This document shows positions 51,445-61,442 of a stretch of DNA of 64,000 nt, in pieces (the first letter of the stretch is position 1; every line of letters starts with the position of its first letter). The stretch comes from Bacteroidetes bacterium HGW-Bacteroidetes-2 (GTDB lineage Bacteria > Bacteroidota > Bacteroidia > Flavobacteriales > Flavobacteriaceae). The DNA is taken from positions 1 through 64,000 of the forward strand of contig PHDJ01000007.1 of NCBI GenBank assembly GCA_002842575.1, written 5' to 3'. The translations under genes were made by a program, and so were the position numbers. The notes under the pieces were generated by a model. That model ran no database searches, was not told where the DNA came from, and saw only the letters and a program-made list of their open reading frames with translations.

Positions 51445-52512
51445 CTAAATACCTTGTCCCCTGCGAGTACTTACATTTTCATAATTTCGCTTGATAAACT
51501 CTAAGGTAGTTTTAACAATTTGCCCCATAGATTTACAACGTTTAAACCTCATGTCGTAGGTAAGCTCATAAAGTTGTTTGCGCAACTCTTTTAAATTAGA
51601 AGAGGAAGAAATATGATCTTTCAGCATGCATCGCAAAATGGAATTAAGTTTTTCTTTTGACGAAATCATCCGTTTTGCTAAAAGCGAACGTTCTTCTTTT
51701 CGGTATTGTTCAATAGAACTTTCTTGAAGATATTTAGATACCAATTGCACCATTTTTAAATTTTCCTTAAAAAATTGTGGCCTATAAACCTTTAAATTTC
51801 CTTCATAACATTGCTGGTCAAAATCAATTGCTCTTATTTTATAAATCACTTTATCAAAATCATGCGTAGGAATAATTACATAATTATACGATCGCATATC
51901 GCCCAAAAGTAGCATCATACAGCGTTCATTAAACTTAACAAACTCTTTAGCAATTTGAGTTTTACCACTTATATCTAGATTTTCCAATTCATTTTCAATA
52001 AAAACATCACCAGGTATACCAGAAATATGCTCTTCCACTAATGTATCTCCGTGAACCACAAAATTGATTCGGTTTGGTGATAAAATATGTTCTAATTCTA
52101 ATCCGTAAATCCGAGATGCATCTGCTCTTTTTATGTAAAAATAAGTGTTGTTATCATTTAAAATATTTCTAATTTTTATGCGAAATGGTTTTGAATTTCC
52201 AAAAGTGCAATAGTTTATGGCATCTACATTTAAAAAAGGTATAATATCGTCATCCCCATCTGAAAAAAGGATGGTGTATATTTTTTTTAAACTTATGTCA
52301 AGCTCCATTCTATCTGAATCAGAATAATAGACACTTACCCAAAGGGTATCTTTATCGTATTTATCATATACAGCAACAGACCCACTAAAACGAAGTAAAT
52401 CATCATAAAAAACAGGTATAGTTATAACTCGATTATATTTTTTTAAATACTGAAAAAGAAAATCCTGTACAGGAAAAGTTGGCTTTTTCTTTGACATTAA
52501 TTTTTTTTCCAT
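51445..52512 (-). CDS. Unrecognised protein with protein-kinase-like motifs
   Basis: A 355-residue protein of no family I recognise; an ATG at 52497 (MSKKKPTF) is an equally good start. Several elements resemble the kinase fold: YFYIKRADASR (Lys128, possible ATP lysine), a hinge-like LVEEHISGIPGD (158-169), a catalytic-loop-like LGDMRSYN (Asp205, Asn210, DxxxxN spacing), and IDFDQQ (Asp230, DFG-like) 25 residues later. The rest of the N-lobe (VSVYYSDSDRMELDISLKKIYTIL) is beta-rich. There is no signal peptide or membrane segment. Kinase activity is inferred and untested. It faces the NdpA-family gene. Confidence 0.7.
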   Translation of the reverse strand: MEKKLMSKKKPTFPVQDFLFQYLKKYNRVITIPVFYDDLLRFSGSVAVYDKYDKDTLWVSVYYSDSDRMELDISLKKIYTILFSDGDDDIIPFLNVDAINYCTFGNSKPFRIKIRNILNDNNTYFYIKRADASRIYGLELEHILSPNRINFVVHGDTLVEEHISGIPGDVFIENELENLDISGKTQIAKEFVKFNERCMMLLLGDMRSYNYVIIPTHDFDKVIYKIRAIDFDQQCYEGNLKVYRPQFFKENLKMVQLVSKYLQESSIEQYRKEERSLLAKRMISSKEKLNSILRCMLKDHISSSSNLKELRKQLYELTYDMRFKRCKSMGQIVKTTLEFIKRNYENVSTRRGQGI

Positions 52513-52615
52513 TTTACAGCAATATTTTTATTTAAACACTAACATTAATTTTTATTAATATGTAACAATATAAAAGAATACTCGTCAAATCAAAGCATAA
52601 ACAAAAAAAATAACT

Positions 52616-53515
52616 TTGAATACCATACTTACCATAGAAAATCTTAGCAAAAATTTTGGCCATGTAAAAGCCGTTAATCATCTTTCATTTACCATAAACA
52701 AAGGTAATGTTTATGGCATTTTAGGCCCTAACGGAAGTGGTAAATCTACCACCCTTGGAATGGTACTTAATGTGGTGAATAAATCTGGTGGCAATTTTCA
52801 TTGGTTTGATGGTTCTAATTCTACACACAATGCTTTAAAAAAAGTAGGTGCAATCATAGAGCGACCTAATTTTTACCCGTTTATGACTGCATCACAAAAC
52901 TTAGGTTTAGTATGTAAAATAAAAGAAGTTGCTACAACAAAAATTGATGAAAAGTTAGAATTAGTTGGCCTTTTAGACAGAAAAAATGATAAATTCAGTA
53001 CCTTTTCTTTAGGGATGAAACAGCGTTTAGCAATTGCATCAGCATTATTAAACGACCCCGAAATTCTAATTCTTGACGAACCCACAAACGGTCTTGATCC
53101 ACAAGGAATTCACCAAATTAGAGAAATCATTAAAAAAATTGCTTCAGAAGGCACCACAATATTACTTGCCTCTCACCTACTGGATGAAGTGGAAAAAGTG
53201 TGCACCCACGTGGTCATTTTAAGAAAAGGAGAAAAATTATATTCCGGCTCTGTGGATGCCATGAGTGCTAGTAACGGATTTTTTACGCTAAAAGGAAAAG
53301 ACCTTACAGCAATACATAAAGCATTAGAAAATCACCCAGATTTTTCCTCTATAAAAACGGAAACTGATAGTGTTATTGCCATTCTAAAAGTACCTATGGA
53401 GCCATCACAACTGAATAGTTTTCTTTTTGAAAAAGGTATCGTCCTCTCCTATCTCGTTCACAGAAAAGAAAGCCTTGAAGAAAAATTTCTTCTCCTTACT
53501 AAAAATATAAATTAA
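52616..53515 (+). CDS. ABC transporter ATP-binding protein
   Basis: A 299-residue ABC ATPase, starting at TTG (52616); no in-frame ATG exists until far inside the domain. It has Walker A LGPNGSGKSTT, the Q-loop region, signature FSLGMKQRLAIA, Walker B ILILDEPTNGLDPQ and switch His in LLASHLLDEV. A C-terminal 90-residue extension follows. The pattern is of the exporter group with a permease of two-gene type. It is followed four bases later by the permease gene. The TAACTTTG promoter-like element overlaps the start codon, so start or promoter needs care. Confidence 0.92.
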   Translation: MNTILTIENLSKNFGHVKAVNHLSFTINKGNVYGILGPNGSGKSTTLGMVLNVVNKSGGNFHWFDGSNSTHNALKKVGAIIERPNFYPFMTASQNLGLVCKIKEVATTKIDEKLELVGLLDRKNDKFSTFSLGMKQRLAIASALLNDPEILILDEPTNGLDPQGIHQIREIIKKIASEGTTILLASHLLDEVEKVCTHVVILRKGEKLYSGSVDAMSASNGFFTLKGKDLTAIHKALENHPDFSSIKTETDSVIAILKVPMEPSQLNSFLFEKGIVLSYLVHRKESLEEKFLLLTKNIN

Positions 53516-53519
53516 AACT

Positions 53520-54356
53520 ATGTTACGATTACTTTCCATAGAACTTCAAAAGTTGCGTTATAACAAAGCCGCAAAAGTAATTTCCATAGTCTATTTTCTG
53601 TTAATTATTTGTATTGCATTAATAGCATCTATCGAGTTTTCATTTGGAGATATTAACTTTAGAGTTGCAGATCAAGGCATATTTAATTTTCCATATATCT
53701 GGCATTTTAACACTTGGGTAGCTTCTTTATTAAAATTATTTTTGGCTATTGTAATCGTATCGATGATGGCTAATGAATACAGTTACAGAACACTAAAACA
53801 AAACTTGATAGATGGGCTGAGCAAAAAGGAATTTATTTTATCAAAATTTATTACTGTTATAGGTTTTGCTTTAGTTTCTACAGTTTTTGTTTTTTTAGTA
53901 TCTCTCATCTTAGGTTTTTCTTTTTCAGATTTTACTGAAATAGGAATTATTTTTTCAGATATGCAATATATTTTGGCATATTTCATTAAGCTTGTTGGGT
54001 TTTTCGCTTTCTGTTTGTTTTTAGGTATTTTAGTAAAACGTTCTGCATTTGCCTTAGGGTTTTTACTTATTTGGTTTATTTTTGAAAACATTATTATTGG
54101 TCTTTTAAAATGGAAATTCTTTAAAGATGCCGACGTAGCTACCACCGTTGGTCAATTTTTCCCATTAGAGGCTATGTCTAATTTAATAAAAGAACCTTTT
54201 TCTCGCCTTGGTGCTGTAAAATCAGCAGCTTCACAATTAGGCGAAGGTTTTGATAAAATTTATGATGTACAATGGCACAATGTACTAATTGTGCTACTTT
54301 GGACCGCAATTTTTATCTATCTTTCTTATATTGTAATAAAGAAAAGAGATTTATAG
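53520..54356 (+). CDS. ABC transporter permease
   Basis: A 278-residue membrane protein with six hydrophobic segments (about 18-37, 60-80, 105-132, 142-165, 173-195 and 254-270). It matches the ABC-2 type permease pattern, with NEYSYRTLKQNLIDGLSKKEFILSKF in the cytosolic loop that contacts the ATPase. It works with the preceding ATP-binding protein. The substrate is unknown. Confidence 0.88.
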   Translation: MLRLLSIELQKLRYNKAAKVISIVYFLLIICIALIASIEFSFGDINFRVADQGIFNFPYIWHFNTWVASLLKLFLAIVIVSMMANEYSYRTLKQNLIDGLSKKEFILSKFITVIGFALVSTVFVFLVSLILGFSFSDFTEIGIIFSDMQYILAYFIKLVGFFAFCLFLGILVKRSAFALGFLLIWFIFENIIIGLLKWKFFKDADVATTVGQFFPLEAMSNLIKEPFSRLGAVKSAASQLGEGFDKIYDVQWHNVLIVLLWTAIFIYLSYIVIKKRDL

Positions 54357-54418
54357 TAGAACCTTTACCTTCAAGAATTGCTAATTTAAGTAAGTTAATT
54401 ACTATATTTATGCTATAA

Positions 54419-56836
54419 ATGCAGGTTATGGTAAAAAAAATACTTTTCATTCTTACTGTTTTTTGTTATTGCATTTCTGCAAATAGGACTTTAGCTCAAG
54501 AAATTATTTTGTACCAACAATTTAACGGACGATATGATTACACCGCTATTGGCAATACTTTAAATTTGGTCGAAAATGGATCTGCTGAACCTTGCCTTAT
54601 TAATACTTCCTCAAGTGCAACGCTAACTTTAGATCCTAATCAACAAATTGTTGCAGCCTATTTGTATTGGGCAGGTTCTGGAACAGGTGATTTTGAAGTT
54701 GAACTTAATTCCATACCCATCCAAGCTCAACGTACATTTAGCGATCAACTTGATGCTACAAGGGTCTTTTTTGCGGCTTTTGCAGAGGTTACACAACAAT
54801 TACAAAACACAGGAAACGGTCTTTATACCCTATCAGAATTAGACTTGACAAATGTAATAGGTCCTTATTGCCCAACGGGAACAAATTTTGGGGGTTGGGC
54901 TATCATAATTGTTTATGAAGATAATTCGCTAACACTAAATCAATTAAACATTTATGACGGTTTAGACAGTGTTTCTGCCAATAATAATTCATTTACATTT
55001 GTACTAGAAACTCTGAATGTAATTGATAATATCGGTGCTAAAATTGGTTTTTTAGCTTGGGAAGGAGATTCTGCAATTTCAGTAGCCGAAACCCTGCAAA
55101 TCAATGGAAATATAATTAGTAATGCCCCTTTAAATCCTGCTAACAATGCTTTTAACAGCACCAATAGTTTTACCAACAGCAGTGAACTTTGGAATATGGA
55201 TATCGATTTTTACAACATACAAAACTACATACAAATAGGAGACGAATCTGCCACAATAACCATTACTTCTGGACAAGACCTTGTAATGATAAACAATATT
55301 GTGACTGTATTAAATAGTCAATTGCCAGATGCTACCATTGAAATTAATAACATTATAGCTGGTGAAGAGTGTGGCAATAGAGAAGTTTTTATTGAATATA
55401 CAGTGTACAATCTTAATAGTACGGATGTGCTTCCCGCAAATACTCCTATCGGTTTTTTTGCTAATACCTCTATAATAGGAATCGCTGAAACAAGTAACGA
55501 AATACCCATTGACGGTTCAGAAATCGGAGAAATCACACTTACTATACCAAATGGAATCCCCGCAGAAATTGAACTAATTCTCATGGTAGATTATACCAAT
55601 CAAGTTCGAGAAATAAATGAAAATAACAACGAAGCGATTAGTTCAATCATTCTCTTAGAATTCCCTGAAATTATAGGTCTTACCAATCAAGAAAAATGTG
55701 ATGTATTAGGAATAGAATTTTTTGATTTAACAGAATCTACTTCCCAAATTGACCCAATCAATATCCTAACTTACCACACTACACAAGTAGATGCTGAAAA
55801 CAACACAAATCCTATTGCCAATCCGGAAAGTTTTGTGAATACCGAAAATCCACAAACCATATTTATTCGTGTAGCTAATGCCAATTGTTTTACTGTGGGT
55901 AGTTTTACTGTAGAAGTACAAACTTGTCCACTTCCAGACGCAACTATAACCATTACAAACGATTTGAATGCATGCCGACAACGTAATTTAACCATAGAAT
56001 ACTCTGTTTTTAATGTCCTCGCAACGGCACCTTTACCAGCCCAAACACCTATTGCATTTTATATAAATGACGTTTTAGTGGCAACTGATGTAACACAAAC
56101 AGCAATACCTATAGGCGGAGAATTACAACAAAGTATTCAACTTCAACTATCCGATGTTATTCCAGATATTTTTGAGTTGCTTTTAGTGGTTGATGACACT
56201 GGAAATGGTGTTGGAATTATTGAAGAATTAAATGAAACCAACAATACTTACACTACAACAGTACAATTTGGGAGTATTCCTGATATTGCACCATTAAATG
56301 ATTTAAAACGATGTAATGAAGGTTTTGGAAATGCCATTTTTGACCTAACACTGCAAAATGAATTTATTAGCTCTGATTTTAATGATGAAATAACCTATTT
56401 CAATAGTGTTCAGGATGCCCTGGAAAAAACAAATGCTATAGAATCCCCTTTTGCTTACCAAAGCATCTCAAACCCTCAAGCTATTTATGTTCGTTTGGAA
56501 AATGACATTTGCTTTACCATTTCTGATTTTGCAATTTTAACAGAGGATTGTCCGCCGTTTATACCAGAAGGATTTTCTCCAAATAATGATGGAATCAATG
56601 ATGTTTTTGAAATTTCAGGGTTACTGAATATCTTTTTTAACCACGAAATATTCATTTACAGCAGAGAAGGAAATCTTATTTTTAAAGGAAATAATGAAAC
56701 TGGGTTTTGGAATGGCAACGCTAATAAAGGATTGCTTTATGATGGACCAGTACCTGCAGGATTATATTATTATGTTCTGAACTTAAAACATCCCGATTTT
56801 AAAATTTTTACTGGCTGGGTTTATCTCAATAAATAG
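54419..56836 (+). CDS. Large T9SS type B surface protein with CARDB-like repeats
   Basis: An 805-residue protein with a signal peptide (ILFILTVFCYCISANRTLAQ); the second ATG at 54428 is possible. Residues 30-300 form a beta-rich DUF-like domain. Then come two copies of a pair: a CARDB-like domain (PDATIEINNIIAGEECGNR...REINENNNEA; PDATITITNDLNACRQRN...IEELNETNNTY) followed by a module of about 90 residues (EKCDVLGIEFFDLTEST...IFIRVANANCFTVGSF). The C-terminus is a gliding-motility (T9SS type B) domain: FIPEGFSPNNDGINDVFEI...GLYYYVLNLKH. It is a likely surface adhesin or binding protein. Confidence 0.85.
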   Translation: MQVMVKKILFILTVFCYCISANRTLAQEIILYQQFNGRYDYTAIGNTLNLVENGSAEPCLINTSSSATLTLDPNQQIVAAYLYWAGSGTGDFEVELNSIPIQAQRTFSDQLDATRVFFAAFAEVTQQLQNTGNGLYTLSELDLTNVIGPYCPTGTNFGGWAIIIVYEDNSLTLNQLNIYDGLDSVSANNNSFTFVLETLNVIDNIGAKIGFLAWEGDSAISVAETLQINGNIISNAPLNPANNAFNSTNSFTNSSELWNMDIDFYNIQNYIQIGDESATITITSGQDLVMINNIVTVLNSQLPDATIEINNIIAGEECGNREVFIEYTVYNLNSTDVLPANTPIGFFANTSIIGIAETSNEIPIDGSEIGEITLTIPNGIPAEIELILMVDYTNQVREINENNNEAISSIILLEFPEIIGLTNQEKCDVLGIEFFDLTESTSQIDPINILTYHTTQVDAENNTNPIANPESFVNTENPQTIFIRVANANCFTVGSFTVEVQTCPLPDATITITNDLNACRQRNLTIEYSVFNVLATAPLPAQTPIAFYINDVLVATDVTQTAIPIGGELQQSIQLQLSDVIPDIFELLLVVDDTGNGVGIIEELNETNNTYTTTVQFGSIPDIAPLNDLKRCNEGFGNAIFDLTLQNEFISSDFNDEITYFNSVQDALEKTNAIESPFAYQSISNPQAIYVRLENDICFTISDFAILTEDCPPFIPEGFSPNNDGINDVFEISGLLNIFFNHEIFIYSREGNLIFKGNNETGFWNGNANKGLLYDGPVPAGLYYYVLNLKHPDFKIFTGWVYLNK

Positions 56837-56925
56837 CAGTTTTAAAACTGTTAAAAACAAGACTTATTGAAATGGATTGCCTAATTTTGCTTTGCTATAA
56901 TTTGAGAAAAATTACCCATACCTGA

Positions 56926-59262
56926 ATGAAGTTTTTATTTTGCATTTTCTTCGCATTTTATTTTTGTTTTTCAGCTACAGCACAATATATTCAAGTAGAT
57001 GCAAATACATATACACCTCAGCAATTAATAGAAGATATTTTAATAAATAGTGATTGCATACAAAACATTGCAATTACCAATGTTGTAGGCGGTAACTTTA
57101 GCGATGGCGATAAAAGTTTTGGTTACTTCAATAGTAACGGAAGTGATTTTCCTTTTTCTAGCGGACTTGTGATGAGCACAGGAAGGTTAAGTAATGTGCC
57201 TGGGCCAAACAATTCATTAAGCGACGATAATGCCCCCGGATGGCTTGGAGACGCAGACCTAGAAGCCGCTCTTGGCATCAGTAACACAACCAATGCCACC
57301 ATTATTGAATTTGATATTATACCCAATGCCGATAATATTCGATTTCGCTATTTATTTGCTTCCGAAGAATACCAAGAAAACAACCAAAACACCTGTATTT
57401 TTTCAGATGCCTTTGCCTTTTTAATTAAACCCATTGGTGGCACTTATATAAATATTGCTGTGGTTCCTGGCACAAATACTCCTGTACAGGTAACCACAGT
57501 ACATTCTGGAATTCCTGGTGCTTGCCCACCAATTAATGAGAATTATTTTGGTAGTTGGAATGGAACAAACACTCCTATAAATTTTAATGGCCAAACCAAA
57601 ATACTGCTTGCTGAAACTCCTGTAATTCCCAATCAAGTATACCATATCAAACTAGTTATTGCTGACGAACAGAATTTTCGCTTTGACTCTGCTGTATTTC
57701 TAGAAGCAGAAAGCTTTAATATTGGAGCTGATTTAGGTCCAGATAGAATTTTTGCTACCAATAATCCTCTATGTGATGGTGAAAGTTATACACTAGACGC
57801 TACACCTTCAGAAACCAATCCTTTAGGATATACTTGGTATAAAAACGGTGTTTTAATCGATGGTGAAACAAATGCTATACTCCTTGTAAGCACACCTGGT
57901 TTATATAGAGTTGAAATTGATTATGGGTTAGGATGCATAGCCATTGATGAGGTATTAATAGAATTTGCAAGCACCGCCAATGTACAAAATGCTGTACTTT
58001 TTCAATGCGAAGAAAACGTCACAGGTATCGCTAACTTTAACCTCTTTGATGCCTCAGAAGAAATCACTAACGGTGATAGCTCTTTGCAAGTACAATCCTT
58101 TTTTAAAACGCTAGCGGCTGCAGAAAATAATACCAATTCCATTATAAACCCTAATTCCTATACCAATACAATAGTAAATGAAATTGTGTATGCGCGTGTT
58201 ATAACTCAAAGCAATTGTTACGGAATAGCACAAGTAACATTAAGAACAACTGACAATACACTTAACCCTGTTGAACTTACAGCCTGTTCCTTTTCTACTA
58301 CCCCTTTCTTTGCTTTATTTGACCTGGCTGAAGCTACCGTAATTCTTGCCAGCGAAATATCGGGAGCTATTCAAGTAAATTACCACCTAAATATGGAAGA
58401 TGCTTTACAAGCACAAAATCCATTAAACACAAACTTTACAAATACGCTTCCTAATTTTCAGGTTATTTATGCAAGAATTTCCAACAGCCAAGGATGTTTT
58501 GGTATTGCTCAAATAAATTTACAAGTCATTGCTTCACCACTTCTAGAAGGACCAGATTCAGAAACATATTGCCTAAATACTTTTCCAGAAAAAATATCAC
58601 TATCCTCAGGGCTTATTGGAAATCCTTTAAATTTTACATTTTTATGGTCAACGGGAGCTACAACGCCCACAATTCAAATAAATGAAGCCGGAATTTATTC
58701 AGTTATAGTAACTTCAACACAAATATATAACGGACTGCCTTATACCTGCTCTTCCTCTAAAACCATTACCGTAAATACTTCAGAAGCTGCTCAGGTATCC
58801 TATACTTTAGAAGGAAATATAGGAAGTCAAACTATTATCGTAGAAGTAATTGGCAGCGGAAATTATCTATTTGCTTTAGACAATGAAAACGGTCCGTATC
58901 AAGAAAGTCCTATTTTTGAAAATATTCGAGGTGGTGTGCATACTATTTATGTTTTGGATACAAAAGGATGTGGTATTGTGAGCAAAAAAGCCTATTTAAT
59001 CGACTTTCCAAACTTTTTTACTCCAAATAACGATGGCATCCATGACTATTGGCAGATTAGAGGTCTTGATTTTAAAAACCTACAATTAGAACGTGTAGAA
59101 ATATTTGATCGTTATAGCAAAATTCTTCACGTTTTAAAATTAAAAAGTAAAGGATGGGATGGCACCTATAGAGGAAAACCACAACTCAATTCCGATTATT
59201 GGTTTAAAGCGACATTTAAAGATGGAAGTGTTTATAAAGGCCATTTTACATTAAAAAGATAG
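56926..59262 (+). CDS. Choice-of-anchor L T9SS type B surface protein
   Basis: A 778-residue exported protein (signal FFAFYFCFSATAQ). Residues 25-265 form the choice-of-anchor L domain: IAITNVVGGNFSDGDKSFGYF, FPFSSGLVMSTGRLSNVPGPN, RFRYLFASEEYQEN, YHIKLVIADEQNFRFDSAVFLEA. An Ig-like segment follows (CDGESYTLDATPSETNPLGYTWYKNG), then two copies of the same 90-residue module found in the upstream protein. The C-terminal T9SS type B domain is FPNFFTPNNDGIHDYWQIRG...GHFTLK. The two genes are neighbours and similar in design. Confidence 0.87.
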   Translation: MKFLFCIFFAFYFCFSATAQYIQVDANTYTPQQLIEDILINSDCIQNIAITNVVGGNFSDGDKSFGYFNSNGSDFPFSSGLVMSTGRLSNVPGPNNSLSDDNAPGWLGDADLEAALGISNTTNATIIEFDIIPNADNIRFRYLFASEEYQENNQNTCIFSDAFAFLIKPIGGTYINIAVVPGTNTPVQVTTVHSGIPGACPPINENYFGSWNGTNTPINFNGQTKILLAETPVIPNQVYHIKLVIADEQNFRFDSAVFLEAESFNIGADLGPDRIFATNNPLCDGESYTLDATPSETNPLGYTWYKNGVLIDGETNAILLVSTPGLYRVEIDYGLGCIAIDEVLIEFASTANVQNAVLFQCEENVTGIANFNLFDASEEITNGDSSLQVQSFFKTLAAAENNTNSIINPNSYTNTIVNEIVYARVITQSNCYGIAQVTLRTTDNTLNPVELTACSFSTTPFFALFDLAEATVILASEISGAIQVNYHLNMEDALQAQNPLNTNFTNTLPNFQVIYARISNSQGCFGIAQINLQVIASPLLEGPDSETYCLNTFPEKISLSSGLIGNPLNFTFLWSTGATTPTIQINEAGIYSVIVTSTQIYNGLPYTCSSSKTITVNTSEAAQVSYTLEGNIGSQTIIVEVIGSGNYLFALDNENGPYQESPIFENIRGGVHTIYVLDTKGCGIVSKKAYLIDFPNFFTPNNDGIHDYWQIRGLDFKNLQLERVEIFDRYSKILHVLKLKSKGWDGTYRGKPQLNSDYWFKATFKDGSVYKGHFTLKR

Positions 59263-59271
59263 TTTTTTATT

Positions 59272-59279
59272 TAATTTTG
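59272..59279 (+). promoter_or_regulatory. Bacteroidetes -7 promoter element upstream of uvrB
   Basis: TAATTTTG matches TAnnTTTG exactly, 47 bases before the uvrB start. No -33 element is evident. Confidence 0.4.
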
Positions 59280-59326
59280 TAAACATTATTTTCTAAACTA
59301 TTTTTTACCTCATTGAAAAAACATCC

Positions 59327-61327
59327 ATGAAATTCAAAATAGTATCTGATTTTAAACCAAGTGGAGACCAACCAGAAGCCATAAAAGCGCTTGTAAATGG
59401 TCTTCAAGATGGCGAAAAATACCAAACTCTTCTTGGAGTTACTGGTAGCGGGAAAACTTTTACTATGGCTAATGTGATGGAAATAGTGCAGAAACCTACA
59501 TTAGTTTTAGCACATAACAAAACATTAGCCGCCCAATTATACTCAGAATTTAAGCAAATTTTCCCAGAAAACGCAGTTGAATATTTTGTTTCCTATTACG
59601 ATTATTACCAACCGGAAGCATACATACCAAGCAGTGGAACCTATATTGAAAAAGACCTTTCCATAAACGAAGAAATTGAAAAAATGCGATTAAGTACTAC
59701 CTCATCCCTACTTTCAGGAAGACGTGATGTGCTGGTTGTAGCATCAGTGTCTTGCTTATACGGTATTGGTAATCCGGTGGAATTTAAGAAAAATGTCATT
59801 TCTATAGAAAAAGAACAAGTTATATCAAGAACAAAATTACTGCACCAACTGGTGCAAAGTTTGTATTCTAGAACGGAAGCAGACTTCAATCGAGGCAATT
59901 TTAGAATTAAAGGCGATACAGTAGATGTCTTTCCTAGCTATGCAGATGATGCTTTTCGTATTCATTTTTTTGGTGATGAAATTGAAGAAATAGAAGCATT
60001 TGATTTAAAAACAAATGCCGTTATTGAAAAATACGAACGTTTGAATATATATCCTGCAAATATGTTTGTTACTTCTCCAGATGTATTGCAAGGTGCTATC
60101 TGGCAAATCCAACAAGACCTTGTAAAGCAAGTAGATTATTTTAAAGAAATAGGAAAACATTTAGAAGCAAAAAGACTGGAAGAACGCACCAACTTTGACC
60201 TAGAAATGATACGCGAATTGGGTTACTGCAGCGGTATTGAAAACTATTCTCGCTATCTTGACGGAAGAATGCCCGGCACAAGACCTTTTTGTTTGTTAGA
60301 TTATTTTCCGAGCGATTTTTTAATGATGGTCGATGAAAGCCATGTTTCCATTCCGCAGGTAAGTGCTATGTACGGTGGTGACCGCTCTCGCAAAGAAAAT
60401 TTAGTGGAATATGGATTTAGACTTCCGGCAGCTATGGATAATCGCCCATTGAAGTTTGAAGAATTTGAAGCCTTACAAAATCAAGTAGTTTATGTAAGTG
60501 CAACACCGGCAGATTATGAATTGGAAAAAAGTGGCGGCGTATATGTAGAGCAAATCATTCGCCCCACAGGTTTACTGGATCCACCTATTGAAGTGCGCCC
60601 AAGTCTAAATCAAATTGATGACTTATTAGAAGAAATACAACTTTGTGTAGAAAAAGACGAACGGGTTTTAGTAACCACCCTAACAAAACGTATGGCTGAA
60701 GAATTGACAAAATACATGACTCGAATTAACATTCGTTGTAGGTATATCCATAGCGATGTAGATACACTAGAACGCGTGGAGATTATGCAAGATTTACGAT
60801 TAGGTCTCTTTGATGTATTAATAGGTGTAAACCTACTTAGAGAAGGTTTGGACTTGCCAGAAGTATCCTTAGTTGCCATTTTAGATGCCGATAAAGAAGG
60901 TTTTTTGCGAAGCGAGCGTTCGCTTACCCAAACGGTAGGAAGAGCCGCTAGAAATATTAACGGAAAAGCCATTATGTATGCCGATAAAATTACAAGAAGT
61001 ATGCAAGCCACCATAGACGCTACCAATTACAAACGGGAAAAACAGATGGCATATAATATAAAAAATAAAATCACCCCTACCCAAATTAAAAAGAGTTTGG
61101 ATAACGCATTGAGCAAACCAAAAACGCCACATTATAGTTTTGAAGAACTGGCAATACAAGCTGCCGAAGCAGAAACACAATACTTCACAAAACCTCAAAT
61201 AGAGCAGCAAATTCGCGATACCAGAAAAGCGATGGAAGCAGCTTCTAAAGAACTGGACTTCCTGCAAGCGGCAAGATTAAGAGATAAAATAAGTGCCTTG
61301 CAAAAGCAAATAGAGAAGGTTTTATAA
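59327..61327 (+). CDS. uvrB: UvrABC system protein B
   Basis: A 666-residue UvrB, normal length. It is the damage-verifying helicase-like subunit of nucleotide excision repair. Visible are LLGVTGSGKTFTMANV (Walker A), LVLAHNKTLAAQL, the beta-hairpin VSYYDYYQPEAYIP, RVLVTTLTKRMAEELT, HSDVDTLERVEI, LIGVNLLREGLDLPEVSLVAILDADKEGFLRS, QTVGRAARN and the C-terminal UVR motif AAKELDFLQAARLRDKI-like (ASKELDFLQAARLRDKIS). All helicase motifs look intact. Confidence 0.98.
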   Translation: MKFKIVSDFKPSGDQPEAIKALVNGLQDGEKYQTLLGVTGSGKTFTMANVMEIVQKPTLVLAHNKTLAAQLYSEFKQIFPENAVEYFVSYYDYYQPEAYIPSSGTYIEKDLSINEEIEKMRLSTTSSLLSGRRDVLVVASVSCLYGIGNPVEFKKNVISIEKEQVISRTKLLHQLVQSLYSRTEADFNRGNFRIKGDTVDVFPSYADDAFRIHFFGDEIEEIEAFDLKTNAVIEKYERLNIYPANMFVTSPDVLQGAIWQIQQDLVKQVDYFKEIGKHLEAKRLEERTNFDLEMIRELGYCSGIENYSRYLDGRMPGTRPFCLLDYFPSDFLMMVDESHVSIPQVSAMYGGDRSRKENLVEYGFRLPAAMDNRPLKFEEFEALQNQVVYVSATPADYELEKSGGVYVEQIIRPTGLLDPPIEVRPSLNQIDDLLEEIQLCVEKDERVLVTTLTKRMAEELTKYMTRINIRCRYIHSDVDTLERVEIMQDLRLGLFDVLIGVNLLREGLDLPEVSLVAILDADKEGFLRSERSLTQTVGRAARNINGKAIMYADKITRSMQATIDATNYKREKQMAYNIKNKITPTQIKKSLDNALSKPKTPHYSFEELAIQAAEAETQYFTKPQIEQQIRDTRKAMEAASKELDFLQAARLRDKISALQKQIEKVL

Positions 61328-61442
61328 AACCATATTTTAAATATTCTAAGTTCAAGTAATAAGTGCAGCAGATAAATTTAATTGCATTTCAATAGAAAGC
61401 CAATTGAAATTTAAACCTCAATACTTTTAAATTTTTGCAATT

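Noticed and set aside
56837-56850. A terminator after the first T9SS type B gene
   Set aside because: CAGTTTTAAAACTG is a perfect 14-base palindrome, but the stem is short and no T run follows, so it is left as noise.
60610-61267. Two minus-strand frames inside uvrB
   Set aside because: They mirror conserved helicase motifs and have no recognisable features of their own.
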